DNA from: Kordia sp. | GTDB taxonomy: Bacteria > Bacteroidota > Bacteroidia > Flavobacteriales > Flavobacteriaceae | Direction of reading: 5' to 3' | Assembly: GCF_022447245.1 (NCBI RefSeq) | Contig: NZ_JAKVBC010000029.1 | Location: forward strand, 1 to 64,000 | DNA: 64,000 nt | Shown: piece by piece, positions 16,512-25,793 of the stretch | Layout: the number at the start of each line of letters is the position of its first letter | Numbering within the stretch: position 1 is the first letter of the stretch | Made by a program: the position numbers and the translations under genes | The notes under the pieces: generated by a model | Seen by the model: the letters and a program-made list of their open reading frames with translations, nothing else | Told to the model about the DNA's origin: nothing | Database searches by the model: none

Positions 16512-17078
16512 TCATTCCTGTTTATTCTTTTTACTAGCTTTTTCTAAGGCCTTCTTTTTTGTATCAACCTTATAAAAACGTTCTGTAGTTTCAAAAAGTA
16601 GTAAATAACCTTCTTCTTTCTCTTTATCTGGAGAGCTATCGGTCCAAGCAGGTATAAATTCTTCTTTGGTATATGTAACCAAACCATGCGCAGGATCTGC
16701 AACCCAAACACTGTCTTTACTTACATTATACACTACTACAAAATGTCTACTTCTCCAGTGCGCCATCGCTGGTTATGGCACTTCTTTTAATAAAGTTTCA
16801 TAATCTACAATCACCGCTAAATTATACAATCCTATCAATTCACCTGCATCACCTATATTGCCCATGGAAGTTCTTTGTTCACTTAAACTACAGAGTTTAT
16901 TTAAAGTATTTATATTATATTTTACGCCATGGTAACTACTGATCATTTGCAAAAACCTTGTTCCACGTTCCATTTGCGATTTTTGCATAATAATCGGAAA
17001 TGGCTCTTCCTCTACTTGTACTTCTTCATCGGAAAAAAGTGAGAAAATGATATACCAAATAACTTTTATAATGTTCAT
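16512..17078 (-). pseudogene. C39-peptidase-like protein, in-frame stop and no catalytic Cys
   Basis: One frame spans 16512-17078 except for a TAA at 16771-16773 (KEVP, stop, PAMAHW; family members have a residue such as Leu there, one base from TAA). The first part has a membrane helix (IIKVIWYIIFSLF), then RGTRFLQMISSYHGVKYNIN, CSLSEQRTSMGNIGDAGELI and VDYETLLKEVP; the second has HWRSRHFVVVYNV and VADPAHGLVTYTKEEF. This is a C39 fold with His and Asp kept, but the DCGxxCL cysteine is replaced (ERGTRFL). It follows the metal-permease gene by 17 bp. Probably a broken pseudoenzyme of bacteriocin-exporter origin. Confidence 0.75.
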
Positions 17079-17095
17079 TATAATGAAGTTGAAAT

Positions 17096-18487
17096 TTATC
17101 CTCTAAACAGAAAGAAATCATCTTTCATTTCTTCTATTTCGGTGTCTTTATTTGTGATGATGTAATCTGTGGCTTTTTCTGTAAAATCAGCTCCTTTTTC
17201 TGTTAACGAAATAATTTGATCCGTAATGGTTATCATATTATTTTTTTGTGCTAATTCAACAATTGATTGCGAACGTAAACGCTGCCAGTTTATATGCTCA
17301 TTCAAATGTTTTACATGTCGTTCGCTTTCTTCTGTATGATTACGAATGTGTAATAGAAACACTAACAACATAATTTCTGTTTTTTGTTGACGCACTTTAT
17401 AATGTCCGTATACTAAACCTCTTTTTGGCAAAATATAAATTAAAATTGATGCTAATACTGCTGCAATCAATAAGATATAGACATAGTCTAAAAAGATAAA
17501 TTGTGAAAATATAGCACTTATTTTATCACCTAATAACAAACTTTCAAAACCAGAACCTACTCCCATTACAAAATCATAGTATTGGGAAAATACAATACTA
17601 ACTCCTATAACCAGACTTACAATTATAGACGTAATTATTGGTTCATACACTAATAAAAACAGAATTGCCAATACCGTAGTCATAGAACCCGAAATAGACG
17701 CATCTAAGAAATGTGCTAACCAATAGCCTGCAATGGCTGCCAATACACCAAAGAAGCAGGACAGAAATAACATTTTCTTTAAATCTTTGGTAAAAAGATA
17801 CGCAGTTGCTGCTGGCGCAATCATCAATGCAACAACCAATATAGGACCTACCGCATCAAACGCTCCAACGATAGTAACGGAGGAAACTGTCATTAATCCA
17901 TAATGCATAATTACAGGCGAAAATCCTAATGCTGCTGCCAAACCAGCATCAAACGTACTGACTTTTAATTCTTTGAAAAAAGCAATTAGCAAGGTTAGCG
18001 TGATGACTAAAATAATTCCAATTACCCAAATGGCTTTTGGCCCCAAGTTGATACAGGAATCTGCAATACCTTCTTGACAATTAATTTGTAATAAATCAAA
18101 TGGTGCTAGACTTAAATCGCCAACCATTACAGAATCAATATCTAAATGTACATCATTCGCGTTTTTAGAAATGAGTATCACACCAATACTAAACAATACT
18201 GGAAATACCAATCCTATGGCTGTATCTTCTTTGACCAAACCTGTTTTTTGAATAAATTCTACAAGCACAACCGTGACGACTCCTGCCAACGTCGCTAACA
18301 CAATGAGTAGCGGTGAAGAAGTATCTTCCACAATAAAAAACCCAATCACAATTCCCAATAAGATGGAATGACTAATAGCATCACTGATTAACGACATTTT
18401 TCGCAATACCAAGAATGTTCCCGGAATAGCGCAAGCAATAGCAACCAACGTCACAATAATTTGTATGGTGATTTGCGCACTATTCAT
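17096..18487 (-). CDS. Metal ABC transporter permease with winged-helix-like C-terminus (second permease)
   Basis: 463 residues. Membrane domain of the ABC-3 family (Mn/Zn/Fe) about 1-365 with the conserved early motif FLVLRKMSLISDAISHSILL and GAFDAVGPILVVALMIAPAA. After KRGLVYGHY comes a soluble tail of about 95 residues, helical then with a wing-like MITITDQIISLTEKGADF, resembling a DtxR-type winged helix. Its start overlaps the end of the other permease gene by 8 bp. With the ATPase and binding protein it forms an inner-membrane importer of Mn2+ or Zn2+; MntR linkage favours Mn. Confidence 0.88.
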   Translation of the reverse strand: MNSAQITIQIIVTLVAIACAIPGTFLVLRKMSLISDAISHSILLGIVIGFFIVEDTSSPLLIVLATLAGVVTVVLVEFIQKTGLVKEDTAIGLVFPVLFSIGVILISKNANDVHLDIDSVMVGDLSLAPFDLLQINCQEGIADSCINLGPKAIWVIGIILVITLTLLIAFFKELKVSTFDAGLAAALGFSPVIMHYGLMTVSSVTIVGAFDAVGPILVVALMIAPAATAYLFTKDLKKMLFLSCFFGVLAAIAGYWLAHFLDASISGSMTTVLAILFLLVYEPIITSIIVSLVIGVSIVFSQYYDFVMGVGSGFESLLLGDKISAIFSQFIFLDYVYILLIAAVLASILIYILPKRGLVYGHYKVRQQKTEIMLLVFLLHIRNHTEESERHVKHLNEHINWQRLRSQSIVELAQKNNMITITDQIISLTEKGADFTEKATDYIITNKDTEIEEMKDDFFLFRG

Positions 18488-19556
18488 GGAGATTTTCTAT
18501 TTGTTGATTGTATAAATTGGCTGCGGTTGTATAACCTTTTTGTGTCATAGACCATTGTTGTCCGTTGATTTGAACATAATTTAAGTCCACGAGTTCTTGT
18601 AACGATTTTTTTGAAAATCCTTGAAATCCATTTAAGATTTTAATCGCATGCGGATGTGATATGTTTTCATGTGTTTTGGCAATTTCATACATAAATGCCA
18701 AGGTTTTATACATCTTAATATCGTTTCTGTTTTTTCGGAAGCGAATTTCACGAAATAGCAATCCTCTTTTTGGTGAAAATATAAACGAGAACAATACAAT
18801 ACTTGCCGCCACCAATACAATTACAGGTCCTGTAGATAAATTTCCAACAACGGTACTGATTCCAGTGCCAAAAACTCCTGAAAACGCTCCAAATATAGCT
18901 GCCAAAATTACCATAGTTTCCAAACTATTTGTCCATTGACGTGCTGCCGCTGCTGGCGCCAACAACATAGCACTCATCAAAATAACACCAACTGTTTGCA
19001 ATCCTAATACAATGGTGATTACAATAAATGTGGTGATCAAAATGTCTATAAAACGTGTATTAAAACCTAATGTTTTGGTATAATCTTCGTCAAAGAGTAA
19101 GATTTTAAATTCTTTCCAAAAAACAAGCAAAATCAACAAGGCAATAGCTGCTACAATAGCAATTAACCAAACGTCTTCTATCAATAACGTAGCTGCCTGT
19201 CCAAACAAATATGTGTCCAATCCTGCTTGACTAGCATTCGGCTGTTTTTGGATAAAGGTTAAGAGTAGCATTCCAAAACCAAAAAATAAGGAAAGTGTTA
19301 ATCCTAAAGCTGTATCTGATTTTAAGTGCGTTTTTTTCGTGATGCTACGAATCCAAAACGTACCAATAAGTCCACTAATTAAAGCGCCTAATAGAAATAA
19401 GTTACTGTCTTTTACACCTGTAATTAAGAATGCGATAGCAATTCCAGGTAATGCTGCATGTGAAATAGCATCACCTAACAAACTCTGTTTACGCAATACA
19501 GCAAAACTTCCTAGCATACCACAAATAGCACCTAAAATGGCAGTTCCTAACATCAC
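18480..19556 (-). CDS. Metal ABC transporter permease (first permease)
   Basis: 358 residues from the ATG at 19556. ABC-3 family: GSFAVLRKQSLLGDAISHAA and QTVGVILMSAMLLAPAAAAR. After KRGLLFREIRFRK a soluble tail of about 85 residues ends in INGQQWSMTQKGYTTA, again winged-helix-like. The frame continues upstream of the ATG without a start (TIDFQGYIELIFSNYTARIV), which looks like the normal N-terminus of this family. So the annotated start may be short, a non-ATG codon may be used, or a start may have been lost in an A-rich tract. Cotranscribed with the ATPase and the second permease. Confidence 0.85.
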   Translation of the reverse strand: MMLGTAILGAICGMLGSFAVLRKQSLLGDAISHAALPGIAIAFLITGVKDSNLFLLGALISGLIGTFWIRSITKKTHLKSDTALGLTLSLFFGFGMLLLTFIQKQPNASQAGLDTYLFGQAATLLIEDVWLIAIVAAIALLILLVFWKEFKILLFDEDYTKTLGFNTRFIDILITTFIVITIVLGLQTVGVILMSAMLLAPAAAARQWTNSLETMVILAAIFGAFSGVFGTGISTVVGNLSTGPVIVLVAASIVLFSFIFSPKRGLLFREIRFRKNRNDIKMYKTLAFMYEIAKTHENISHPHAIKILNGFQGFSKKSLQELVDLNYVQINGQQWSMTQKGYTTAANLYNQQIENLHE

Positions 19557-19657
19557 AATTCGTGCAGTGTAATTAGAAAAAATGAGCTCTATGTATCCTT
19601 GAAAATCTATGGTTTTTTGTTTTTTATTCTTTTTTTGAATGTTTTCATTGATTCAGT

Positions 19658-20395
19658 TTATTCTTGGACGCTTACTTTATAATTAATTCCATAAGTCTTC
19701 GTCAAATTATCATCATTGAAAATATCTTTTACCGGACCTGTGGCAATTTTTTTCACATTGAGAAACCTTACCCAATCAAAATATTCAGGAACTGTTTGCA
19801 AATCGTCATGCACCACCACGACTGTTTTTCCTGATTTACGAAGTTCTTTTAAGATATTGATAATGGCTTTTTCCGTGGTAGCATCGACTCCTTGAAAAGG
19901 TTCATCCATAAAATAAATAGAAGCGTTTTGTACCAAAGCTCTCGCCAAGAAAATTCGCTGTTGTTGTCCACCAGAAAGTTGGCTTATTTGTCGGTTTTTA
20001 AAAGGCAACATTCCTACTTTTTCAAGTGCTTCTAAGGCTGCTTTTTTCTCCTTTTTCCCTGGACGTTTGATCCAACCAAGACTTCCATAGGTTCCCATCA
20101 TCACAACATCTAATGCTGTTGTTGGAAAATCCCAATCTACACTCCCTTTTTGTGGTACATACGCTACTAACGAACGTTGTTTTGCATAAGGTTTTCCAAA
20201 AATAGAAATGGTTCCTGCAATGGGTTTTAAAATTCCCAAAATGGCTTTGATTAAAGTAGATTTTCCTGCGCCATTTGGTCCAACAATACACATCAACACA
20301 CCTTCAGGAATTGCCAAATCAATATCCCAAAGTACAGGCTTGTAATTGTATGCAACCGTAAGGTCATCTACTGAAATAGCGTATTCTTTTTTCAT
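19658..20395 (-). CDS. Metal ABC transporter ATP-binding protein
   Basis: 245 residues from ATG 20395 ([16 protein letters not shown]); an upstream in-frame ATG at 20452 would add a Lys-rich leader outside the family pattern. Walker [11 protein letters not shown]-loop [13 protein letters not shown], signature LSGGQQQR, Walker B IYFMDEP, H-loop VVHDD. The VDWDFP and GxxGxxxRPGKKEK features are typical of the Mn/Zn MntB/ZnuC/TroB group. It powers the two permeases encoded just downstream. The 101-bp gap to the first permease holds the possible lost start. Confidence 0.93.
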   Translation of the reverse strand: MKKEYAISVDDLTVAYNYKPVLWDIDLAIPEGVLMCIVGPNGAGKSTLIKAILGILKPIAGTISIFGKPYAKQRSLVAYVPQKGSVDWDFPTTALDVVMMGTYGSLGWIKRPGKKEKKAALEALEKVGMLPFKNRQISQLSGGQQQRIFLARALVQNASIYFMDEPFQGVDATTEKAIINILKELRKSGKTVVVVHDDLQTVPEYFDWVRFLNVKKIATGPVKDIFNDDNLTKTYGINYKVSVQE

Positions 20396-20476
20396 TCTCT
20401 TTTTGTTGATTTGTTTTTTGCTGATCTGTTCTTTATTCGACTTAAAAGCCAACTGCCAAACTCGTAAACATCTAAA

Positions 20477-21391
20477 CTATCGCAATGCTTCCACTATCGT
20501 TTGCACATTATATATATACATTCCAATATACGTTCCTTCTACAGTTCCAGCATCACCTAAGGCGTCAGAATATAAAGTTCCACCAATTTTCACTTCATGT
20601 CCACTTGCTTTTACGGAAGCTTGCAATGCTTCAATTGTACGTCTTGGCACTGAACTTTCAACGAAAATGGCTTTTACATTTTTTTCAATGATAAAAGTTG
20701 CCAGTTTTTCCACATCTTGTACCCCGGCTTCTGTTGCCGTAGATAATCCTTGTAATCCAACAACCTCAAAGTTGTTTAGTTTTCCAAAGTAATTAAATGC
20801 ATCATGTGCTGTTACTAAAATTCGTTTTTCTAAAGGTAATGCTTCAATTGTTTTAGCTATTTCAGCATTCAAAGCCTCTAGTTTTGCAATATAAGCTTGT
20901 CCATTTTTTTCAAAAGTGTTCGCATTCGTTGGATCTAGTTTTTTGAGCTTATTAATTACAAACTGTGCTGCTTGCTTCCAATATCCGACATGAAACCAAA
21001 TATGCGGATCATAGCTTGAAGCAAAATATTCAGAACTAATCAATCCTTTTTTATCTATGGCATCCGAAACGGCAATCGTTTTCTTTCGCTGTTTGCCCAT
21101 TTTTTCAAAAATATCTTCCAATTTCCCTTCTAAATGCAATCCGTTATAAATAATTACATCTGCATTAAATAGTTTGCTTACATCACCTTCGCTTGCTTTG
21201 TACAAATGTGGATCTACGCCACTTCCCATTAAAACTTGAACTTCTACAACATCGCCACCGATATTTTTTACCATATCAGTAATCATGGTTGTCGTGGTTA
21301 CTATTTGTAGTTTCCCATCTTGCTTTTTGACTTCTTTTTTACAAGCTATCAAAGTCAAGGTTAGAAATGCTACTAGTATGTATTTTTTCAT
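20477..21391 (-). CDS. Metal-binding lipoprotein of the ABC importer (TroA/ZnuA/MntA cluster)
   Basis: 304 residues; lipoprotein signal with Cys17 (LTLIACKKE). Cluster A-I substrate-binding fold: first ligand His62 in GVDPHLYKASEGD, second in SYDPHIWFHVGYW, third region AHDAFNYFG and a later Asp/Glu region. The His-rich loop of zinc-specific ZnuA is missing, which agrees better with manganese (or iron) than zinc. First gene of the importer operon, 81 bp from the ATPase start and 163 bp from the mntR-like gene. It captures the metal in the periplasm and hands it to the permeases. Confidence 0.92.
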   Translation of the reverse strand: MKKYILVAFLTLTLIACKKEVKKQDGKLQIVTTTTMITDMVKNIGGDVVEVQVLMGSGVDPHLYKASEGDVSKLFNADVIIYNGLHLEGKLEDIFEKMGKQRKKTIAVSDAIDKKGLISSEYFASSYDPHIWFHVGYWKQAAQFVINKLKKLDPTNANTFEKNGQAYIAKLEALNAEIAKTIEALPLEKRILVTAHDAFNYFGKLNNFEVVGLQGLSTATEAGVQDVEKLATFIIEKNVKAIFVESSVPRRTIEALQASVKASGHEVKIGGTLYSDALGDAGTVEGTYIGMYIYNVQTIVEALR

Positions 21392-21554
21392 TTTTTATGT
21401 ATTGTATTTTCTGTTGATTTGGTTATTTGTTAATCTGATTTTTTTACTAACCCGTTTTTCTTACAAATTAACTCATAACCTTTGTCTTGATTTGTTTTTT
21501 CACAATTGTCTCGACTGCGATCGACACGACAATTCAATATTCGATATTCAAAAA

Positions 21555-22208
21555 TTATTTCTTCATATAAATATTATTCGCAATTTGCTGTGAAATAGTG
21601 AATTCCTCTTTCTTGATCCGAATTTTCATAGAATTATCAAATGGCTCTTTATCAATTACTTTTATTTTTTTACCCAATGCAATTCCTTGTTTATCCAAAT
21701 ATTTTAAAAATGATGATGACGAATCTTTCACGCCGACAATAATTCCTTTGTCATTCTTATTCAAAGTAACTAGCAACACATCTGCATGATCAGACATATT
21801 TCCATCTTTATCAGGAATTGGATCTCCATGTGGATCACGCTTTGGAAACCCTAAAAATTCATCCAATTGATTAATGAGTTTTTCAGATTTTATATGTTCT
21901 AATTGCTCTGCCACATCATGTACTTCATCCCAAGTAAAATTTAATTTATCTACTAAAAACACTTCCCAGAGTCTATGTTTTCTGATAATACTAGCAGCCA
22001 CCAACTTTCCTCTTTCTGTTAACTCTACTCCTTTATAGCGCCTGTAGTTGACCAATTCTTTCTCAGATAGTTTCTTGATCATGTCTGTCACGGAAGAAGC
22101 TTTGGTTTTCATTTTTTCTGCAATAGCATTTGTGCTAATTCCTCCATCAAAGGTATCACTTAGATGATAGATTGCTTTTAGGTAGTTTTCTTCCGAACGT
22201 GTCATCAT
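21555..22208 (-). CDS. mntR: DtxR/MntR-family metal-dependent repressor
   Basis: 217 residues. N-terminal winged helix (MTRSEENYLKAIYHLSD, IAEKMKTKASSVTDMIKKLS, YKGVELTERG), dimerisation/metal domain with RKHRLWEVFL and DEVHDVAEQLEHI, the DPHGDPIP motif, and a FeoA/SH3-like C-terminal domain. This is the long, three-domain form. The symbol is a best guess: the gene sits head-on to a TonB receptor and upstream of the Mn/Zn importer, and long DtxR members in Bacteroidetes usually sense Mn. The divergent region holds a palindrome that may be its operator. Confidence 0.85.
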   Translation of the reverse strand: MMTRSEENYLKAIYHLSDTFDGGISTNAIAEKMKTKASSVTDMIKKLSEKELVNYRRYKGVELTERGKLVAASIIRKHRLWEVFLVDKLNFTWDEVHDVAEQLEHIKSEKLINQLDEFLGFPKRDPHGDPIPDKDGNMSDHADVLLVTLNKNDKGIIVGVKDSSSSFLKYLDKQGIALGKKIKVIDKEPFDNSMKIRIKKEEFTISQQIANNIYMKK

Positions 22209-22227
22209 AATTCTTTAATTAACAGTA

Positions 22228-22235
22228 CAAATATA
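22228..22235 (-). promoter_or_regulatory. -7 element of the mntR promoter
   Basis: On the minus strand TATATTTG matches TAnnTTTG, 20 bp upstream of the mntR ATG. No clear TTTG -33 was seen. Confidence 0.45.
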
Positions 22236-22262
22236 CAATTTTGTATTTAGACTGATTCTTTT

Positions 22263-22278
22263 TTTAGATATAACTAAA
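22263..22278. promoter_or_regulatory. Candidate MntR operator
   Basis: TTTAGATATAACTAAA is a 16-bp palindrome (TTTAGnTATAnCTAAA, mismatched only at the two n positions). It covers the -33 area of the TonB-receptor promoter and lies upstream of the mntR promoter in the divergent spacer. Position and symmetry suit a DtxR-family dimer site; the binding is inference. Confidence 0.5.
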
Positions 22279-22287
22279 TATTAATCA

Positions 22288-22295
22288 TATATTTG
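22288..22295 (+). promoter_or_regulatory. -7 element of the TonB-receptor promoter
   Basis: TATATTTG, an exact TAnnTTTG match, lies 17 bp before the receptor ATG. The region where -33 should lie overlaps the palindrome at 22263-22278. Confidence 0.5.
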
Positions 22296-22312
22296 CAAAA
22301 AAATTGTTTACA

Positions 22313-24586
22313 ATGAACCTAAGAGTTTGCTTTATAATACTACTAACTTATTTCACAGGTTTTTCTCAAAACACTGAAATAAAAGGAATTGCAACTTCCA
22401 ATAATACTCCCATTCCGTATGCGAATATCTATTTGAAGAACAAGAATAAAGGTACAATTACGGATGATCAAGGAAAGTACTCGCTGCATGTTGCACAAGG
22501 AACATATACCATAGTTGCACAATCCATCGGCTTTAAAACTATTGAAAAGGAAATCACAGTTGGAAATACCAATTTGACATTGGATTTTAATTTAGAAGAA
22601 GATGTATTAGGATTGGATCAAGTTGTGGTTTCAGCTACTAGAACTGCGCTTAATCGACGAGAAGCACCAGTTTTGGTAACAGTAACTAATGCAGAATCCT
22701 TAAAAAAAGTTCAGGCAGCAACCTTGTTTGAAGGTTTGAACTTTCAACCTGGCTTACGTACCGAAGTGAATTGCCAAAATTGTGGTTTTTCTCAGATTCG
22801 AATTAATGGTTTAGATGGTGCATATTCTCAGATTCTTGTAAATAGTCGTCCTGTTTTTGGCTCTTTGAACGGAATTTATGGTTTGGAGCAGATTCCAACG
22901 AATATGATTGAGCAAATTGAGGTTACACGTGGTGGCGGATCTGCCATTTTTGGTTCAAATGCTATTGCAGGAACCATCAATGTGATTACCAAAGATCCTG
23001 TCGAAAATCAATTTCAAGTAGCTTCTAAAATCGGATTGATTGATGGAGACAGTACCGATGCAATCACAACGTTTAACTCTACATTTGTGTCAGATGATTT
23101 GAATAAAGGAATTACGTTTTTTGGAATGCATCGCGATCGTGAAGGTTACGATAACAATGACGATGGCTTTACTGAAATGACCAAATTGCGCAACTTAAAT
23201 TTTGGCTTAAAATCTTTTTACAAATTTGATTTCCAACGTAAGTTGACTTTAGAGTTTAATACCTCACACGAATATAGACGCGGAGGCGATTTCCTTGATA
23301 AATCACCGATTTTTGCCAATATTGCCGAAGAAATTACAAGTAATGTGATTGGCGGAGGAATTACATTTGATTATTTTACAAAAGATTATCTGCAAAAGTT
23401 TTCCGCTTACGGAAATATTCAAAATACACGTTCAGACAATTATTATGGAACGAATCAAGATCCGAATGGTTTTGGTTTGACCAAAGATTTTGTAACCGTA
23501 GCTGGAATTCAACATACGGCAAAGTTTGAAGATTTTATTAGCGGAAGTATGGATTTAACTTCTGGCGTAGAACATCGTTTTAACCGCATTAAGGAACGTA
23601 GAGAAAATCCGCTCGTGATTCCAATTACACAAAATACCAATACATTGGGAATTTATACACAACTCGACTGGAAAATTTTAGAGAATTTAAAGTTATTAAC
23701 TGGTGCACGAGGTGAATTATTTACCTCTAATTTAAATGATGAATCACTTTTTATTGTGAATCCGCGTGTCAGTCTTTTATACAATATTACAAAAACCATT
23801 AGTTTTAGAGGTGGTTACTCTCAAGGATTTAGAGCGCCGCAATTTTATTCGGAAGATGTCCATTCGGAAATTATTACAGGCGAAGTGCGTCGTGTGCGTT
23901 TGGCCGAAAATTTAAAAGAAGAATTATCACATAGCTTTATTGGCTCGTTAGAATATTCCCATCAACATGAAGATCATCAACTGATATTAACTTTAGAAGG
24001 TTTTTATACTACTATCAACGATCCCTTTGTGTATGAAGCGCGTGGTGAAGTTGACGGTTTGGAGATTAAAGAAAAAATTAATGGTGATAATGCCATTGTT
24101 AATGGTTTTAATATTGAAGCCAAGTACAGTCCAAATCCGAAGTTTTTATTCCAATTAGGCGGAACTTTCCAGAATAGTTATTTTGAGAATTCATATGAAC
24201 CTGAAGAAGGAATTGTTACGAACAAGATTACGCGTACACCAAATATATATGGAAATATGATGGTGAATTATACTCCGAATGATCGTTGGGCTTTTAATGT
24301 AAATGGTGTATTTACCGGAAGAATGTTTGTGCCACATGTCGCTGGTTTTATTCCTGAAACCGTTTTTGAAGAAACACCAAATATGTTAGAAGTTGGTTTG
24401 AATATGAGTAGAACTTTTAGTATTTCTGACGAATATCAATTGGAGATCAATGGTGGTGTAAAGAATATTTTCAATTCCTATCAAGATGATTTTGATCAAA
24501 CAGTAGACAGAGATCCAAATTATATTTACGGACCATCACAACCGAGAACTATTTCTATAGGATTGAAGTTTGGAACGAATCTTTAG
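22313..24586 (+). CDS. TonB-dependent outer-membrane receptor, probably for metal (Mn/Zn) uptake
   Basis: 757 residues from ATG 22313. Signal peptide (ending TGFSQN), carboxypeptidase-D-like regulatory domain about 20-95 (GIATSNNTPIPYANIYLKNK, GTITDDQGKYSL), plug domain about 110-225 (VVVSATRTALNRREAP as TonB-box region, VTRGGGSAIFGSNAIAGTIN), then a 22-strand barrel with a receptor ending PRTISIGLKFGTNL. A CQNCGF motif sits in the plug, a paired Cys that could bind metal. It is divergent from mntR and next to a Mn/Zn ABC importer, so it most likely brings the same metal or its chelate across the outer membrane. Ligand unproven. Confidence 0.85.
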   Translation: MNLRVCFIILLTYFTGFSQNTEIKGIATSNNTPIPYANIYLKNKNKGTITDDQGKYSLHVAQGTYTIVAQSIGFKTIEKEITVGNTNLTLDFNLEEDVLGLDQVVVSATRTALNRREAPVLVTVTNAESLKKVQAATLFEGLNFQPGLRTEVNCQNCGFSQIRINGLDGAYSQILVNSRPVFGSLNGIYGLEQIPTNMIEQIEVTRGGGSAIFGSNAIAGTINVITKDPVENQFQVASKIGLIDGDSTDAITTFNSTFVSDDLNKGITFFGMHRDREGYDNNDDGFTEMTKLRNLNFGLKSFYKFDFQRKLTLEFNTSHEYRRGGDFLDKSPIFANIAEEITSNVIGGGITFDYFTKDYLQKFSAYGNIQNTRSDNYYGTNQDPNGFGLTKDFVTVAGIQHTAKFEDFISGSMDLTSGVEHRFNRIKERRENPLVIPITQNTNTLGIYTQLDWKILENLKLLTGARGELFTSNLNDESLFIVNPRVSLLYNITKTISFRGGYSQGFRAPQFYSEDVHSEIITGEVRRVRLAENLKEELSHSFIGSLEYSHQHEDHQLILTLEGFYTTINDPFVYEARGEVDGLEIKEKINGDNAIVNGFNIEAKYSPNPKFLFQLGGTFQNSYFENSYEPEEGIVTNKITRTPNIYGNMMVNYTPNDRWAFNVNGVFTGRMFVPHVAGFIPETVFEETPNMLEVGLNMSRTFSISDEYQLEINGGVKNIFNSYQDDFDQTVDRDPNYIYGPSQPRTISIGLKFGTNL

Positions 24587-24705
24587 ATTTGTGATAAATT
24601 TGTTGACTTATCAATGTTCATTCACACATAAATTATAGTCTATTCAATTTTAAAGTGGTTATCGATTGCGCTCAAACTGACACTTAGTGTATCTTAAGAA
24701 TACAC

Positions 24706-24736
24706 GCGAAGCGACCCAAAAGCGAAGCGACCCAAA
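24706..24736. repeat. Tandem 15-bp direct repeat
   Basis: GCGAAGCGACCCAAA occurs at 24706-24720 and 24722-24736, one base apart, just before the end of the convergent polyprenyl synthase gene. The rest of 24587-24738 shows nothing else. Confidence 0.7.
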
Positions 24737-24738
24737 CA

Positions 24739-25713
24739 CTAAACCGTTCTATTCATCAATTGTTCGCCAAATACTTTTAATACTTGTTTTTCTTTGTCGC
24801 CAATGTTTATCGTATTCAATACCTGAAAAGCTTTCTGCGTATAGTCTGAAATAGCAGTTTTCATAATTTCTGGCACATTAGCTTCATTAAAAATTGTTTT
24901 TACTGTAGCAACTTTTTCATCTGTATTTGTAGGTTTCTCAGAAAACAACTGTATCAATTTTTCTTTATTTGTGTCCGAACTGTTTTCTAAGGCTTTTAAA
25001 TATAAATACGTTTTTTTGTTTTCAATAATATCGCCACCAACTTGCTTTCCAAAGGTTTTTGGATCGCCATAAGCGTCTAAATAATCATCTTGTAATTGAA
25101 ATGCTAATCCTAAGTAACGACCAAAATCATAGATGCTTTCTGCGTCTTTTTCACTTGTTCCCGCTACAATCGCGCCCATTTTCATGGCAGCACCAACCAA
25201 AACCGCTGTTTTATATTCAATCATTTTTAAATATTCAGGAATCGTAACATCATTTCTGGTTTCAAAGTCTACATCATATTGTTGTCCCTCACATACCTCA
25301 ATTGCTGTTTTGCTAAACAATTCAGCTAAAGCTTTAAATGTATTTCCATCATAATTTTCAAACAGTTGATATGCAATAATCAACATGGCATCACCAGAAA
25401 GAATTCCCGTATTAAGGTCCCATTTTTCATGAACAGTTTCTTTTCCTCTGCGCAAAGGTGCATCATCCATAATATCATCATGCACTAAGGAGAAATTATG
25501 AAAAACCTCAACCGCAAGTGCTGCATCTAGTGCTTTTTTATGCGAGATTCCAAAAATTTCAGCAGTCATTAAAGTTAAAACAGGGCGCAAGCGTTTTCCT
25601 CCGAGTTGCAGAATGTATACAATAGGTTCGTACAAGTTTTTTGGTTCAGTTAAAACCACTTTTTCATCTAAATATTTTAAAAATGTTTCTCTGTACTGAG
25701 CAATATCAACCAT
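24739..25713 (-). CDS. Polyprenyl (trans-isoprenyl) diphosphate synthase
   Basis: 324 residues. First Asp-rich motif HDDIMDDAPLRRG and second QLQDDYLDAYG, plus the substrate-binding GGKRLRP near the N-terminus and KTAVLVGAAMKMGAI. This is the E-type class I synthase that condenses isopentenyl diphosphate onto allylic diphosphates. It is more like the geranylgeranyl/farnesyl type (IspA-like) found widely in flavobacteria than octaprenyl IspB; chain length cannot be read safely. It feeds menaquinone or carotenoid/sterol-like products. dxs, for the start of the same pathway, lies at 48049. Confidence 0.9.
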   Translation of the reverse strand: MVDIAQYRETFLKYLDEKVVLTEPKNLYEPIVYILQLGGKRLRPVLTLMTAEIFGISHKKALDAALAVEVFHNFSLVHDDIMDDAPLRRGKETVHEKWDLNTGILSGDAMLIIAYQLFENYDGNTFKALAELFSKTAIEVCEGQQYDVDFETRNDVTIPEYLKMIEYKTAVLVGAAMKMGAIVAGTSEKDAESIYDFGRYLGLAFQLQDDYLDAYGDPKTFGKQVGGDIIENKKTYLYLKALENSSDTNKEKLIQLFSEKPTNTDEKVATVKTIFNEANVPEIMKTAISDYTQKAFQVLNTINIGDKEKQVLKVFGEQLMNRTV

Positions 25714-25793
25714 GAATATAAAATTTTAACAAAAATACCATATTTCCTTTTCCTGCAAATTAAAATCAACTGTTAAATAATTGCAAAAACTTA

